Source of the DNA: Siniperca chuatsi
Lineage: Eukaryota; Chordata; Actinopteri; Centrarchiformes; Sinipercidae
Direction: 5' to 3'
NCBI RefSeq assembly: GCF_020085105.1
Contig: NC_058042.1
Location: 22,775,501-22,839,500 of the forward strand
Length of the DNA stretch: 64,000 nt
Each line of letters opens with the position of its first letter. Position 1 is the first letter of the stretch. Shown here piece after piece: positions 50,250 through 62,050 of this stretch. The notes under the pieces are model-generated. The model saw only the letters and a list, made by a program, of their open reading frames with translations. It was not told the origin of the DNA and did no database searches. The position numbers were made by a program, and so were the translations under genes.

Positions 50250-51295
50250 TGTATTCCGTCACTGACATTGAGTTCAAACATAACATGACCCGGTGGCCTT
50301 TAAGGACTAATTCTGCTAATTCACTTACAGAGAAAATTAATGCATGCATTTGTTACTTCTGGGTTGGTCTATTGCAATTCCTTAATATCAGGCTGCCCAA
50401 ATAATTCCCTTAAGACTCTCCAGTTGATCCAGAATGCTGTGGCACGTGTACTGACAAGAACTAGGAAAAGAGATCATATTTCTCCAATATTGGCTTCTCT
50501 GCACTGGCTCCCTGTAAAATCCAGAATAGACTTTAAAATCTTTCTCCTCACCTACAAAGCTCTTAATGGTCAGGCACCATCGTGTCTTAAAGAGCTCATA
50601 GTACCTTATTACCTCACTAGAACACTGTGCTCCCAGGATGCAGGGTTACTTGTGGTTCCTATAGTCTCCAGAAGCAGAATGGGAGCCAGAGCCTTCAGCT
50701 ATCAAGCTCCTGTCCTGTGGAATAAGGTCCCAGTTTGGGTTCCGGAGGCAGACACCATCTCCACATTTAAGAGTAGGCTTAAGACTTTCCTCTTTGATAA
50801 AGCTTATAGTTAGGGCTGGCTTGGGTGAGCCCTGAACCATCCCTTAGTAATGCTGCTATAGGCCTAGACTGCTGGGAGACTCCCCATGATGCACCTCTTT
50901 CCTCTCTCCTTTTCTCCCTCTCTATCTGTACGCATTTTTATCCCATTAATGCATGTTACTAACTCGACATCTTCTCTCTCCCGTAGTTCTGTGCTTTCTC
51001 GTTTCTCTCCTCTCTCCTTCTGTCGATTTCAGCAGGTATCTCTGCCTCCGGAGCTGCAGAGTCTGGATCTGTGGTTGTGGGCCACCTGCTGCCCCCGTGT
51101 TCCTGCTCGACAACTGCTACTACAGTTGTTGTTATTGGCTCTGTAACTGATGCTGACATTATTTTTCCTATGGCTGTCATTCCTATTATTATTAATTTAT
51201 TAATATAAACACTACAATTACATTTCTACTATTTAAAAAATTCTACGTGGTATTTGCATTGTGCCTCCCTCTCTTGAATTGAATACCATCTGTCT
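50250..51295 (+). mobile_element. L2-type LINE, 3' fragment of ORF2 with tail
   Basis: The frame 50340-50813 reads SLKTLQLIQNAVARVLTRTR, DHISPILASLHWLPVKSRID, FKIFLLTYKALNGQAPSCLK and STFKSRLKTFLFDKAYS. This is the C-terminal end of fish L2/Maui ORF2, which lies after the reverse transcriptase. The downstream CTGCTATAGGCCTAGACTGC and long pyrimidine-rich 3' UTR are also typical of the family. The 5' part is missing, the usual 5' truncation of LINE copies. This frame is open, so the copy is fairly young. Confidence 0.85.
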
Positions 51296-52394
51296 ATGCT
51301 GTAAAAATCCAAGAAAAATGAATGCATGCAAACTCTCCTTCAGACAGACCAACATGACCAGGAAATTGCAGACTGTCAGAAAATCAGAGTGGAAGTTTCA
51401 AAGTTTTGAGTGTTGTCCACAGTGGCATAAAGAATGACACTGACCGGGGCCATGATGGAATGGCCTCTAACTTTTCACAGGCTTATTTCTGCTGCATCCA
51501 CCGTCGCCTCGCCCACACAAATCCAACCCAGAAGCCTTTTAGAGGGGATTTTCTGAGAACTGCAAGAGTAAAACAGATGAGGGCCAAGACCTTTAGCCTT
51601 CCAGGCCATCAGCTGGCCTTGTATGTTTTGTTCCAGTGTGCACATACAGTTACAAAATGCTTGACTGGAGTATAATGAGCATTAAAAATAAGTAACAGAT
51701 AACGGATCAAGATTGTTAAAGGTCACTAATGTACCTCTTTTGCTAACTAACTTTTGCTAAGCTCCTACAGTGTGTTGTTGTGGCGGAGTTAAATGTCTTT
51801 TGAGAGCCTGGCAAGAGACATGTTTTTAATACACTCGTTGTTTCCTCCTTTCGCTTTACTATTCTATTTTCTGCAGAAAGTGACCGGCACAATGGATTAC
51901 ATGGAGGCTTCGGTGAGAGGATCCAAAGGACAAACAAGTACCTCCTTGACACACATACACACACACGCCAGAGGTGGACAAGCGGCAGACTGTATTTTGC
52001 TTTAACATGTTTTTATTAGAGACTGACGTGGAGAGTGACAGGAAAATTGACCGACAGAAAATAAATGTTGTGAGGCTGTTTCAACCTGCAACATTCAAAG
52101 ACATATTGCTTTTCACTCTTCCCAACCTCCATCGGGTTCTCCAGAGTTTGCCTTGATGTGATAGGATTAGAGCTAAACCTTGATCCAGCAGGTGCCATGG
52201 ATCATTTTGGCTCATCTCAATTTAGCATGGAAAGCGTACTATACTGTAGCACACTCCACGCTACTTAAAGAAATTACGTTCATTCTTTAGTGCCAGCCCA
52301 TTCATTAAAACTCCTGGTCAAGGAAATCTTGGCTCATTTTTTTTTAGAAAGAACGCTACTCAGTGCCACCTCTCAGACTGAAAGAGAATGCAAT
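51296..52394. other. Intergenic region, nothing recognised
   Basis: Several frames of 60-90 codons occur here, but none shows a domain, a splice pattern or low stop density beyond chance. I see no gene. Confidence 0.45.
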
Positions 52395-53304
52395 TTAAAG
52401 CAAAAGTTCTACATTTTGGGAAATGTGCTTATTAGATGAGAAGATTAATACCACACTCACGTATGTTTGGTAAATATAATAATAATATAATAATAATAAT
52501 AATAAGAAAAAACTTTATTTATAGAGCACAGAGTACAAACTGATTCACAGAAAGAGAAATATGATGATGATACAATACATAAAAATCAACAAAATAAACA
52601 GACAGCTCAGGTAAGATCCGGACATGTTTTTCTATAAAAATGCATTTTCAGAAGAGACTTAAAAGAAGACACTGACTCAGACAACCTAATTTCCAAATTG
52701 TTCCAGAGCTTCGGGGCCCTGAAGGCAAAAGCTCTGTCCCCCTTTGTTTTCATCCTGGACTCAGGAACAGATAGAAGACCCCTGAAGATCTCAAACTACG
52801 TAAAAGTAAAGGTCTAAAATATAGTCTGGAGCCCAGCCATGAAGAGCCTAAAAAATAATCAATAAGAGCTTAAAATAATCATAATTGTTTATCATAATTT
52901 AAAACAAGACTGTATATAAATTCAGGGAGTTCCAACAAGAAGGAGCCAGCTGGTTTAGGGGGACGATAAATAATAGCAAATTTGACCTGGAGTGGGCCAC
53001 CAAATTTAAACATGAGCACTTCAAAGGAAGACAAACCATTGCAAGTTATGAGGTTACATATTAAATGCTTCCTATAGATAGTAATAAGGCCACCGACGCT
53101 TAGCTTAGCTTAGTACAAAGACCAGAAACAAGAAGAAACAGCTAGCCTGGCTCTGTTAAATGGTAACAAAATCTGCCTACCAGCTTATTAATTTAATCAG
53201 TACAAAAACGACAATTTGCCATTTTATAGGGAGTTACATACCAGACTACAGTATTTCGATATAAGAATAAGCGTATTTCCCAAAATGTCAAACTATTCCT
53301 TTAA
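52395..53304. mobile_element. TTAA MITE split by a later insertion
   Basis: The left part (from TTAAAGCAAAAGTTCTACAT at 52395) and the right part (about 53085 to AACTATTCCTTTAA at 53304) together make a copy of the 49371-49630 family. They are separated by about 600 bp of unrelated repeat. The inner GCTTAGCTTAG and GCTAGCCTGGCTCTG words match the MITE interior. Confidence 0.55.
52490..52960. repeat. Dispersed repeat nested in the MITE
   Basis: This begins with (AAT)n and ACTTTATTTATAGAGCAC and continues GAAGAGACTTAAAAGAAGAC, TTCCAGAGCTTCGGGGCCCT and GGCAAAAGCTCTGTCC. The wording recurs widely in fish genomes. I cannot assign a class; the simple-repeat end suggests a LINE tail inserted at an AT-rich site. 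Confidence 0.5.
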
Positions 53305-53404
53305 CATTATTTTTCAAAGAATTCTGTTTTTTTTAGAAACATCACTGCTGCATTCAGCATGCAGTTTTATGGCTTTTTATATTAGATTTAGTCAGCACCA
53401 TTCT

Positions 53405-53433
53405 CACACACACACACACACACAAAACACACA
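53405..53433. repeat. (CA)n microsatellite
   Basis: A short CA array with one AAA interruption. Confidence 0.85.
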
Positions 53434-54057
53434 CATCCCACGCTTTCTGAATGCTGCATCACATTTGCCAAGATCAATACAAAGTTTATATGAGGGCTTT
53501 TAAGGTAAGCTTAGCTTTCCTTTTCATAGGGAGTCGAGAGAGGAGCATTATTGTGTGTGTGTGTATGTGTAAGTCACGGTTGAGTGGAGATCCCCCTAAG
53601 TTTGGACCTTTGTTGAGGCGTGACTCACAGTTGAACTGCTGCACCGTGTAAGAGACCACATAGTGGATGAGGTCCATCAATAATTCAACAAAGACAGACT
53701 TCCTCTTTCTCTGGTTATCCCCCCCCATCGGTGTTCTGCCTCTGTTTCTAACTGACTGAATCTTCCACAAACAGCCTCCATCTCTGCTAACCCGGCCGTC
53801 CCAAGCCACTTAAAACAAGCTGTAATGTGCTTCCAAATCTAAATCTGAGGCCCACCCAAGCAATCTTTGGCTTTTAAGGGATTTTTAAGGGACTAGTAAC
53901 AAGACATCAAGTGAGCTTTTCGTGATCATGTAAGATTAGGGCTACACAGAGTGCTAAACCTGTTCTGGACACTTAATCTTAGATGTGGGCATTTCTAATT
54001 AAGATATCAATCTTGGAGGAGCTATGTTTTAGAGGATTTTAGGAGATGATATTCTGA

Positions 54058-54335
54058 CCACACAGTGGCTCAGTGGTAAGTGGTTACTACTGCCTTGTAG
54101 CAAGAAGGTACAAACCTCACTGACAAGGCCTTTCTATATGAGGAGTTTCCTTTTTCTCCCCTTTTTCTAGTTTGTGTGGGCTCACTTCGGGTGCTACAGT
54201 TTTTTTTTCACACCAAAATATATGCATGGTAGGTTTTTGGAACACCTGTCATTGGCCTTCTCCAAGGCACTGGCCCCAGAACTGGATTTGGTCCTTGAGT
54301 GCTGTACAATGGCTAAAAAGCTAGATGTTTTAGCC
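54058..54335 (+). mobile_element. tRNA-like SINE
   Basis: A pol III A-box-like word TGGCTCAGTGG at 54066-54076 is followed by GTAGCAAGAAGGT and a decayed B box GGTACAAACCT at 54107-54117. The tail GGCCTTTCTATATGAGGAGT and CCTTGAGTGCTGTACAATGG matches a well-known fish SINE-like repeat. It is diverged and surely inactive. Confidence 0.6.
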
Positions 54336-54912
54336 TACTGATTTCAAATCAAGTATATTTTCAAAAGCATATAGTAGCTACTTCTTTATTTCACATTTCA
54401 CATGGAATGTTTCTTCTTACTTTCTAGGCAGCCACTGATGACTTGACACTTGGGTAATCCATCAGTGAACATCAAGCTTGGATTTATTTTTGTCAAAGTG
54501 GAGTTTTTGCTGGGATTATCGAGAGGGCTGACAGAGGTTATTCAAGAGTTTTCTAATGTGTTTGCTGGAAGACTAGTGCGCATGTGCCTGTTGCCGTAGC
54601 TCTGTCTTAAAGAGTTTCTGTCACGTCGTCTGATTCTGAAAACATCTTTATGTCTGTCCCCTTTTGACCATTATCTCACACAAAGCGTTGTAAGTGCCAG
54701 CAGGCTCCATTTCCTGCCTAAACCATTGATTCCATGTGATGAAAATGCATGAAAGAGAGAGGACAGACTCCATTAAAAGATACATTAATGGGCATTATAC
54801 TGCATTATGCTTTAGGAACTGCTAATCTGGATTACAGTGTTGGAAGATCATTTTATAGCCCCCTTGCTCATCTTTCATTTAAATTCCAGGCTTTTGGTAT
54901 TGTCACGACTCA

Positions 54913-54914
<2 letters not shown>
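54336..54914. other. Intergenic region, nothing recognised
   Basis: I see no gene or named repeat in this stretch. Confidence 0.4.

Positions 54915-54991
<77 letters not shown>
54915..54991. repeat. (AT)n microsatellite
   Basis: About 38 AT units without interruption. The tyrosine-isoleucine frame across it is an artefact. Such arrays are length-unstable and often misassembled. Confidence 0.95.
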
Positions 54992-54992
<1 letters not shown>

Positions 54993-55962
54993 CATATAGT
55001 CTTATTTTCACAATAGTTTCAATAGTCTGAAAAAAGTATTTTGACACATTTTGTGTCTGCATGGTTGAAAATTAATGGCCAGAGGGGTATTCCATCAAGG
55101 TGGATAAAGGAAAATCCTGGCTTATTTTGATAAGTCTTTCTAGTATAAGTGAGAGATTCGTTCCATTACTGTGGTTTATAGTCCCTACTCAGTAACCAAG
55201 GAAACATATCCTGCACAACCAGCTCCATAGCAGGCTAACTGTCCATCTTAATTTAGCTGTGTGTCAAAGAATGTCTGATGGGAAAAAACAGAATCCCAGA
55301 GATAGTTTTGTCAAGTGTCTTTTCGCACTCGCATCACATATGTCATGTGTTCTGAAACATAAATTAAGAGCTATTTCAGTTAATCCCCATTTTATTCATG
55401 GCCACCTTTACTTTGGAGTGAAACCTTTTATTTGAAATCTTAGCATGTATAATTTAACAAAGAAAAGTGTGCTAAAGTTGTGTTGCAAGTTATTTATTAA
55501 TTAATTCATTTGTATTAATTAATTAATTAATTCAAGCTGTAAAGACAAAAAACAAAACATTAATTACAGTCCAAACTGTGACCTTGTGTTTAAATTTATA
55601 CTTCCATCATTCGCCAGTTAGTTTATCTCAAACTTCTTAATTTTTAGCTTTTTGTACTCCATGTCCATTTTCTGGCTTTCAATGCCAGTGAGCAGATGAT
55701 GACTGTATATTGAACAGACATCCTGTGAAAGAGAAAATGTGTCAAAAAGTAGCTGATTATTTAGTTGATAACAGCAATATGAAGAGTTACTCACTTCAGT
55801 ATTTGCTGATATACTTGTTGTTCTGGTCATGTCCTGCAGCAAGGTGTATGGTTATACATCATTTGTAGAATGTAGACATATCCAAAACATTTCACATTTG
55901 GTCTTACTTGAATCTCTGGCATCTGTAACTGCATACAGTCTCCTCATCAAAGGCTGGCACCA
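54992..55962. other. Intergenic region, nothing recognised
   Basis: AT-rich sequence with repeated TTAATTAATTAA at 55496-55535. I see no gene or named repeat. Confidence 0.4.
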
Positions 55963-56236
55963 TCTGTTATGGTTTTGGGTTTTTGTTCTGTTATTTCCTG
56001 TTTTATTTTGGTGATAGTTCTCCCTCATGTGTCTGGTATAATTTTACTTCCTGCTTGTTGTTAGATTGCTTGCCCTTATTAGTTCCACCTGTGTCTTGTT
56101 GTCTCCCCTACCTGAGTGTATTTAGTCTGTGTTCTTCCTTAGTTCTGTGTCAGGGAGGGTTGGATTGGTCTAAAGTCTGGGAAACAACGCTGGTGAATTG
56201 GTGGTTTGGCATAATCTGGTTTGTGACTGGATCAGA
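55963..56236 (+). promoter_or_regulatory. Probable 5' UTR of the I/Nimb-like LINE
   Basis: The sequence from ATCTGTTATGGTTTTGGG through CCTGAGTGTATTTAGTCTGT to the ORF1 ATG at 56237 has the wording of a repeated fish leader. Its position directly before ORF1 makes it the likely 5' UTR and internal promoter. The left limit is a guess. Confidence 0.4.
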
Positions 56237-57433
56237 ATGGCAAATAGTAGTGGATTGTCAGAGGATGACGATATGGAGACGGATTGGACACAAATTGTGA
56301 GTGGTAGGAAAGGAGGAGGAGGGAGGACGGAGGAAGGAAAAAAGAGATAGCCAGTCGACATCTGCGGGAAAACGGGCATTAGAAGAGGTGGAAGGGAAGG
56401 GCGAGAAGTCAGGAAAAAAATCATGATGGAGGAAATTAAGATTATTCTTAAATTTAAGGTGGTGAGCGAGATAGCATCGGTTAGTCCAATAACATTGACA
56501 AATGGATTGAGGAAGGCAATTGGGGATGTAGAAATGGCAAAGGTGTTGCATGATGGCAGTTTGTTGGTAAAGTGCAAAAATGTGGAGCAGAGAAATAAAG
56601 TGATGAAATTGCAAACAGTGTGTAAAAAAGAAATAATGGAAAGAAGGATAGTTGGTGAGAAGAGAGGAGCTAGGGGAGTAATAACGGGAATCCCCATCGG
56701 AGAAAACTTGGAAGAACTAAGGAAAGTGATGAAAGGAGGAAAAGTCACAGGAATTAGACGGCTGCAGGCCTTCAGGAACGGGGAAAAAGTGGATAGTGAG
56801 TCAGTACTGCTACAGTTCAATGATGAGGTGCATCTTAAAAAAGTGATGGTAGGCTATATGGGCTTTAATGTAAGAGAATATGTTCCTCCTCCAATAAGAT
56901 GTTATAAATGTCAGCGGTATGGTCATACGGCCAATGTATGTAAAGGAAAGCAAAGATGTGGAAGATGTGGAGGAGAACATGCATATGGAGAGTATGGAAG
57001 CAATGTTCAGGTTAAATGCTGTAACTGCGGAGGAAACCACACAGCAGCATATGGTGGTTGCACCGTCAGGGAGCAGGCAGTGGAGATTCAAAGGGTAAGA
57101 TCAGAACGGAAAGTAAGATCTGCAGAGGCTGTGAGGATATGTAACAGTGAAAGAAGAGAGGAGGGAGTTAACCAAAGTCATCCTGAAACAAATGCAGGAA
57201 CAGCACAGATACATAGGGACAACACAGGAATATCAGTGGACAAATTAGTGCTGTTTTTAGCATACGTCATTAACTGCTCAGAGCAAGTAAAAACCAAGAC
57301 AGAAAAAATAAAAATCATAGTAAAGGCAGCGGCAAAATTCCTAAATATGAAAGATTTATCATGGGAAAAGATACATGATGACCTTAGTCAGGGAGAAGGG
57401 ACCTCAGAGACTGCTTCACATATCATACCATAA
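56237..57433 (+). pseudogene. ORF1 (gag-like, three zinc knuckles) of I/Nimb-like LINE
   Basis: ORF1 proteins of these LINEs bind the element RNA. The ATG at 56237 opens MANSSGLSEDDDMETDWTQI. A frame change near 56340 puts a TAG (56348-56350) in this frame; the neighbouring frame carries DSQSTSAGKRALEEVE before the main frame resumes at 56423. From there 336 codons are open. Near 56900-57065 lie three clustered CCHC-type knuckles, the first being CYKCQRYGHTANVC. The stop TAA (57431-57433) overlaps the ORF2 start. The length and the triple knuckle fit I/Jockey-superfamily elements such as fish Nimb. Confidence 0.75.
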
Positions 57434-59765
57434 TGTTATTACTATTACAATGGAACGCCAGAAGTTTGATAGCAAATGGACAGGAGTTAAAAGGCTACAT
57501 TGATAAGTTAAGTAGGAAACCAGATGTCATATGTATTCAGGAGACATGGCTCAAGCCAAATCTGGAGTTCATTATTAAAGGATACACAACCATACGTAAA
57601 GATAGATACAAAGGAAATGGTGGAGGGTGTGCGATATTTATTAAAGAAGGTATAAAACATAGACAGTTAAGTACAATACAAGACATGGAGGTAAGAGTAG
57701 TTGAAATTTGGTGCAAGAAAGAAAGTATGAGAATAATAAACTTATATAACCCATGCAAAAAACTAGAAAAGGTAAAACTAGAATCAATACTGGAACAGTG
57801 GAGAGGTAATAGCATCTGCTGTGGAGACTTCAACGCACACAGCACAGTATGGGGTGAACGAGAAGATTTAAATGGAGAAATTGTAGAGGAACTAATGGAT
57901 GAAAAGGAAATGGTATGTTTAAATGATGGATCAGGCACAAGGGTAAATTTGGTGAAGGGAACAGAATCGGCAATAGATCTCACTTTGGTATCACAGTCTT
58001 TGGTCAGGGTAAGTAGGTGGGAAGTACTTAAAGGAAGCACTATAGGGAGTGATCACTATCCGATAGTCACAAGTATTGGAGTAGAAAGGGAAGTAGAAAA
58101 GGATGAGAGAGAAGGAAGATGGAAATTTGAAGAAGCAAATTGGAGCAAGTATAGAAATATAACTGAAGGGAAATTAAAGGAGGTAAATATGAACCAGAAA
58201 ATAGAAGACCTCAATGCAGATATAAACAGTATCATATTAGGAGCTGCAGAAGAGTCAATAACAAAAAGAAAGGGTAGGAAAAGGAAAAAGATAGTTCCGT
58301 GGTGGACACAAGAATGCAATTCTGCAATAAAAAATTGAAATAATAATAATAAAATCTTGAAGAAAACACATAACTTTCAGAATCTTATTAAATATAAAAG
58401 AAAGCAGGCAGTAGTTAGGAGTACAGTAAAGCGAGTTAAAAGGGAATTCTGGAAGAGGTACTGTGACTCACTTGGAAGGACTACATCATTAGACCGAGTA
58501 TGGGGGATGATTAAGAGGATGTCTGGAAATAGGAAAGAGTATGGATATCCGATAATGAAAGATGGGAGGAATGTAGTAATAGAAAGTAAGGATAAAGCAG
58601 AGTTATTAGCAAGGACATTTGTTAAGGTACATAGTACTGAAAATTTGAGGAATGAGGAAAAGAAAAAAGAGAGAGAGAGAGATGGAACAATAGGAAAAAA
58701 TGTAGAAGCACTGCAGGATGTTGAGGAAGACAGAAGTGCAATAAACATGTTGTTTACTATAAGAGAGCTAAATAATGCATTAAGAAAGTCGGGGAAAACA
58801 ACACCAGGGAGACACCAAATAAGTTATTGTATGCTAGGAAACTTAAGTGATAGGAGTAAAGGAGTATTATTAGGATTATATAATAAAGTATTTGGAGAGG
58901 AGATTTGCCAAGTCAATGGAAAGAGGCAGTTATTGTCCCCATATGTAAGCCAGGTAAGGACCCAGGACTAGCAGAAAGTTATAGACCGATTGCCTTGACG
59001 TCACATGTAGGGAAAATTATGGAAAAAATGATAAATGAAAGGTTAAGATTTCATTTAGAGACAAAAGATCTGTTGAAGAATTACCAAAGTGGATTTAGAA
59101 AAGGAAGAAGCACAATTGATCCGGCTCTGTGTTTAGAAAACGAAATTAGGAAAGCTCAAATTAATAAAGAGTGTTTAGTAGCTCTATTCTTTGATGTTGA
59201 GAAGACGTATGACATGTTGTGGAAGGAAGGGTTAATGAAGTTAACATCAAATGGGAATAAAAGGGAGAATGTATAGATGGGTTAAAAACTTCTTAACAGC
59301 GAGGTTGATATCAGTAAGAGTAGGAAAAGAATATAGTTCCCAGTATTTGGTGGGAAATGGAACTCCTCAAGGGAGTATAATCAGTCCAATGCTGTTCTCA
59401 ATCATGATAAATGAAGTGTTTAGTAGTATAGATGGGTCGATAGGTGTCACACTATTTGCAGATGATGGAGTTATGTGGAAAAAGGGAAGGGATATAGACT
59501 ATGTAGTCAGGAAAGTGCAAGAGGCAATAAGGAAAGTAGAGGGCTGGGCAATGGAATGGGGTTTTAGATTTTCAGTGGCAAAGACAAAAGCAGTATTTTT
59601 TTTACAAAAAGGAAACTTCAAGACCAGGTTAAACTCTATGGAGAAAGTATAGAGAGAGTAGAACAGTTCAAGTATCTAGGTATTTGGTTCGACAAGAATC
59701 TTACCTGGTCAACGCATATAGGGAAAGTGGTTGAAAAGAGTAAAAAAGTACTGAATGGGCTCTGT
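57433..59765 (+). pseudogene. ORF2 (endonuclease and reverse transcriptase) of I/Nimb-like LINE
   Basis: The first 301 codons are an AP-type endonuclease: QWNARSL, CIQETWL, CCGDFNAHSTVWG and IGSDHYPI keep the catalytic Asn, Glu, Asp and His positions. An in-frame TGA (58336-58338) interrupts it, and the same frame continues from 58357. Frame changes follow near 58905, 59250 and 59640. The reverse transcriptase shows YRPIALTSHVGKIMEKMI, NYQSGFRKGRSTIDP, FFDVEKTYDMLW and the catalytic LFADD box near 59455, after GTPQGSIISPMLF. The frame reaches about FKYLGIWFDKNLTWSTHIG and then is lost where an opposite L1 begins. The RNase H expected in the I group is absent. Confidence 0.85.
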
Positions 59766-60972
59766 TTGGGTTAACATCCTGGGGAGTTACTCCAAATATT
59801 GCCATGGACATAGATGGAGCAAGAGACTGTCCAAAAATGTTTGAAAAAGTTTTAAATATTAAACTCCAGAAATGTTATAATTTTGGACATGACCAAAACA
59901 TATGGTACAACATGTCTGAGTATTGTTTACATCGATCACATGTAGGATCAAAATCACTGTTAACCTTGGTTAATCTAACTTTGGACCAGTGGAGGCAGTG
60001 AGGAAGATGAGGAGATGAACATGTGGCTTTTTACTATTAGTGCAGTGAGTGGGAGGTCATTAAGTTTGAAATAGCGTCTAAACTGATAAATCTTAATAGT
60101 GTACTTTACAATCGGATTTGATGTGACGCTAGACACAGATTGTGATAATGGACTTAGCACATAATACCAATACAGAAGTAGACTGAATGAGGGCCCTTTC
60201 CATAATTACCCAGCTGGCAGTAATGTCTTTTCTTATCCAGTATAACATTGCTCTAATGTTAGTTGACCAATAATAGTATAGAAAATTTGGAAGTGACATG
60301 CCCCCTGCTTTATGGGTCTTTGTAGCACTCTTCCCTTGATCCTTGGTGGCTTTTTATTCCAGATGATGGTTGAAATTTGACTATTTATTGAAAAAAAGAT
60401 TTTGTAAGGAATATTGATAAGCTCTGAAAAAGATAAAGAAATATGGGTAAAATAGTAATCTTGAGTTAATCCTTCCACCAAAAGAGAGAGATAATGAGTC
60501 CTAACGAGCAAAGTCCTGCATCACACGCGACAAAAGACGTTGGTAGTTAGCTTTTTAAAGATCCTTATAGTTATGTGGAATCCAAATCCCCAAATATTAC
60601 TTTTTTTTTTTTTTAGGACTGATTTTAAAAGGTGTTGAAAAAAGAGAAACATCTGAGGTTACAGTCCCAATTGGCACTAATTCACTTTTCTGGAAGTTGA
60701 TTTTATAGATAACTGACCTGATAACCAGATTACTGACCAAATTCATTAAGCAGCTCTAACAGGTTTGGAAAACTGGAAGATGGATCAGAAATATACAGTA
60801 ACATATCGTTAGCATACAGTGACACTTTATGTTTTAAGGTCCCTCTCTGGATTCCTTTGATGCCGACTAATGTTCTCAGTACTATAGCAAGTGGCTCGAT
60901 TTGCCACGGCAAAAATAAGTGGGGATAAGGGGCATCCTGCCTTGTTCCACGCTGTAGCTCAAAAAAGGGTGA

Positions 60973-61016
<44 letters not shown>

Positions 61017-62050
61017 GTGCGCACAGCAGCCAATGGGACGAATAAACAATTTCAATCTACGATATAAATTTAGGACCAAAGCCAAATTTTTTCAGAGTGT
61101 AAAAAAGAGTCCCATGTTAAAGATGGAGTGTCGGTTCTTAATAATGTCTCAATGTTTGGTCAGGTGAAATAATTGATGGAAGGGTTTTCTCCATTCGCTG
61201 AGCCAGAACTTTTGCAAGGATTTTGACGTTAGTAGAGAGATTGGTGGGTAGGCGCTACAGTCAAGGGGGTCTTTGTCTTTTTTTGAAAATGAATGAGATG
61301 ATTACTTGGCTCATTGTGGAAGGTAGGGAGTGGGACAAAAAGAACTCTTCAAAAAAGATTGTTGTAGTAGTAGTATTAATAGTAGTGGGGAGAGCTGGGT
61401 GAAGAATTTTCTTAAAGAAGTCAGAAGAATATCCTTCTGGGTCTGGAGAGCTGCCGTTCTGCATGCTCCTGATTGCAGTCTATCTCCAAAATTGTTATTG
61501 TCCCTTCCAAGTCAGCCACCATTTCCGTATCTATAGATAGTATGTTGAGTTTTTTTAATAAATCATCTAAAGCTACTGGGCTGGTAGATTGGTTTGAGGT
61601 CTACAATGATTGATAAAATCTATGAAAACATAAATTAATTTCTGCATTGTCTGTATGTTTTAGGCCCTGTTCATTGAATGTGCTGACTTGAAAGTGGGAA
61701 CCTTCGTGGAAGAGCTACTGTCTAGAACAGAAGAGAGAACACAATTGAAATCTCCTCCAAGGATAAGGTGATGTGTTACCATGTTTGGCAATTTAGGAAA
61801 GAAAAATGCCAAAAGACATGTGGTCATCCCAATTGGGTGTATAAATATTAGCTAAGATGACAGGAAGCCCATATAACTGCCCGACTATGATCAAAAAGTG
61901 CCCAGCAGAGTCAAATTCAACACCTGTTGCCACAAACTGTGTGCTCTTGCTAATTATGATAGCAGCTCCCCTGGCCTTTGAATGAAAGTTGGAATGAAAT
62001 GCCCTCTCACACTAAATTTAGTATACTGTTCTCATGACTGACTTAACCTG
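59757..62050 (-). mobile_element. L1/Tx1-like LINE ORF2, decayed
   Basis: The minus strand carries, in ORF2 order from high to low coordinate: endonuclease pieces KARGAAIIISKSTQFV and HHLILGGDFNCV (about 61980-61700); RT pieces SPDPEGYSSDFFKK and SQVIISFIFKKRQRP (about 61450-61260) and KVSLYANDMLLYISDP (about 60820); WNKKPPRIKG (about 60340); and MLYHMFWSCPKL with MAIFGVTP (about 59900-59790). Many stops and frameshifts break it. The catalytic box reads YAND instead of YADD. A microsatellite interrupts it at 60974. The 3' end is cut where it meets the plus-strand LINE. Confidence 0.8.
60974..61016. repeat. (ATT)n microsatellite inside the L1 copy
   Basis: Fourteen ATT units lie within the L1-like ORF2. 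They occupy part of the reverse transcriptase region. Confidence 0.92.

Noticed and set aside
54749..55030. Frame with a Tyr-Ile repeat
   Set aside because: It is the translation of an AT microsatellite.
56170..56820. 216-codon minus-strand frame
   Set aside because: It lies antisense to LINE ORF1 and is Ser/Phe/Leu-rich, as expected from the complement of purine-rich coding DNA.
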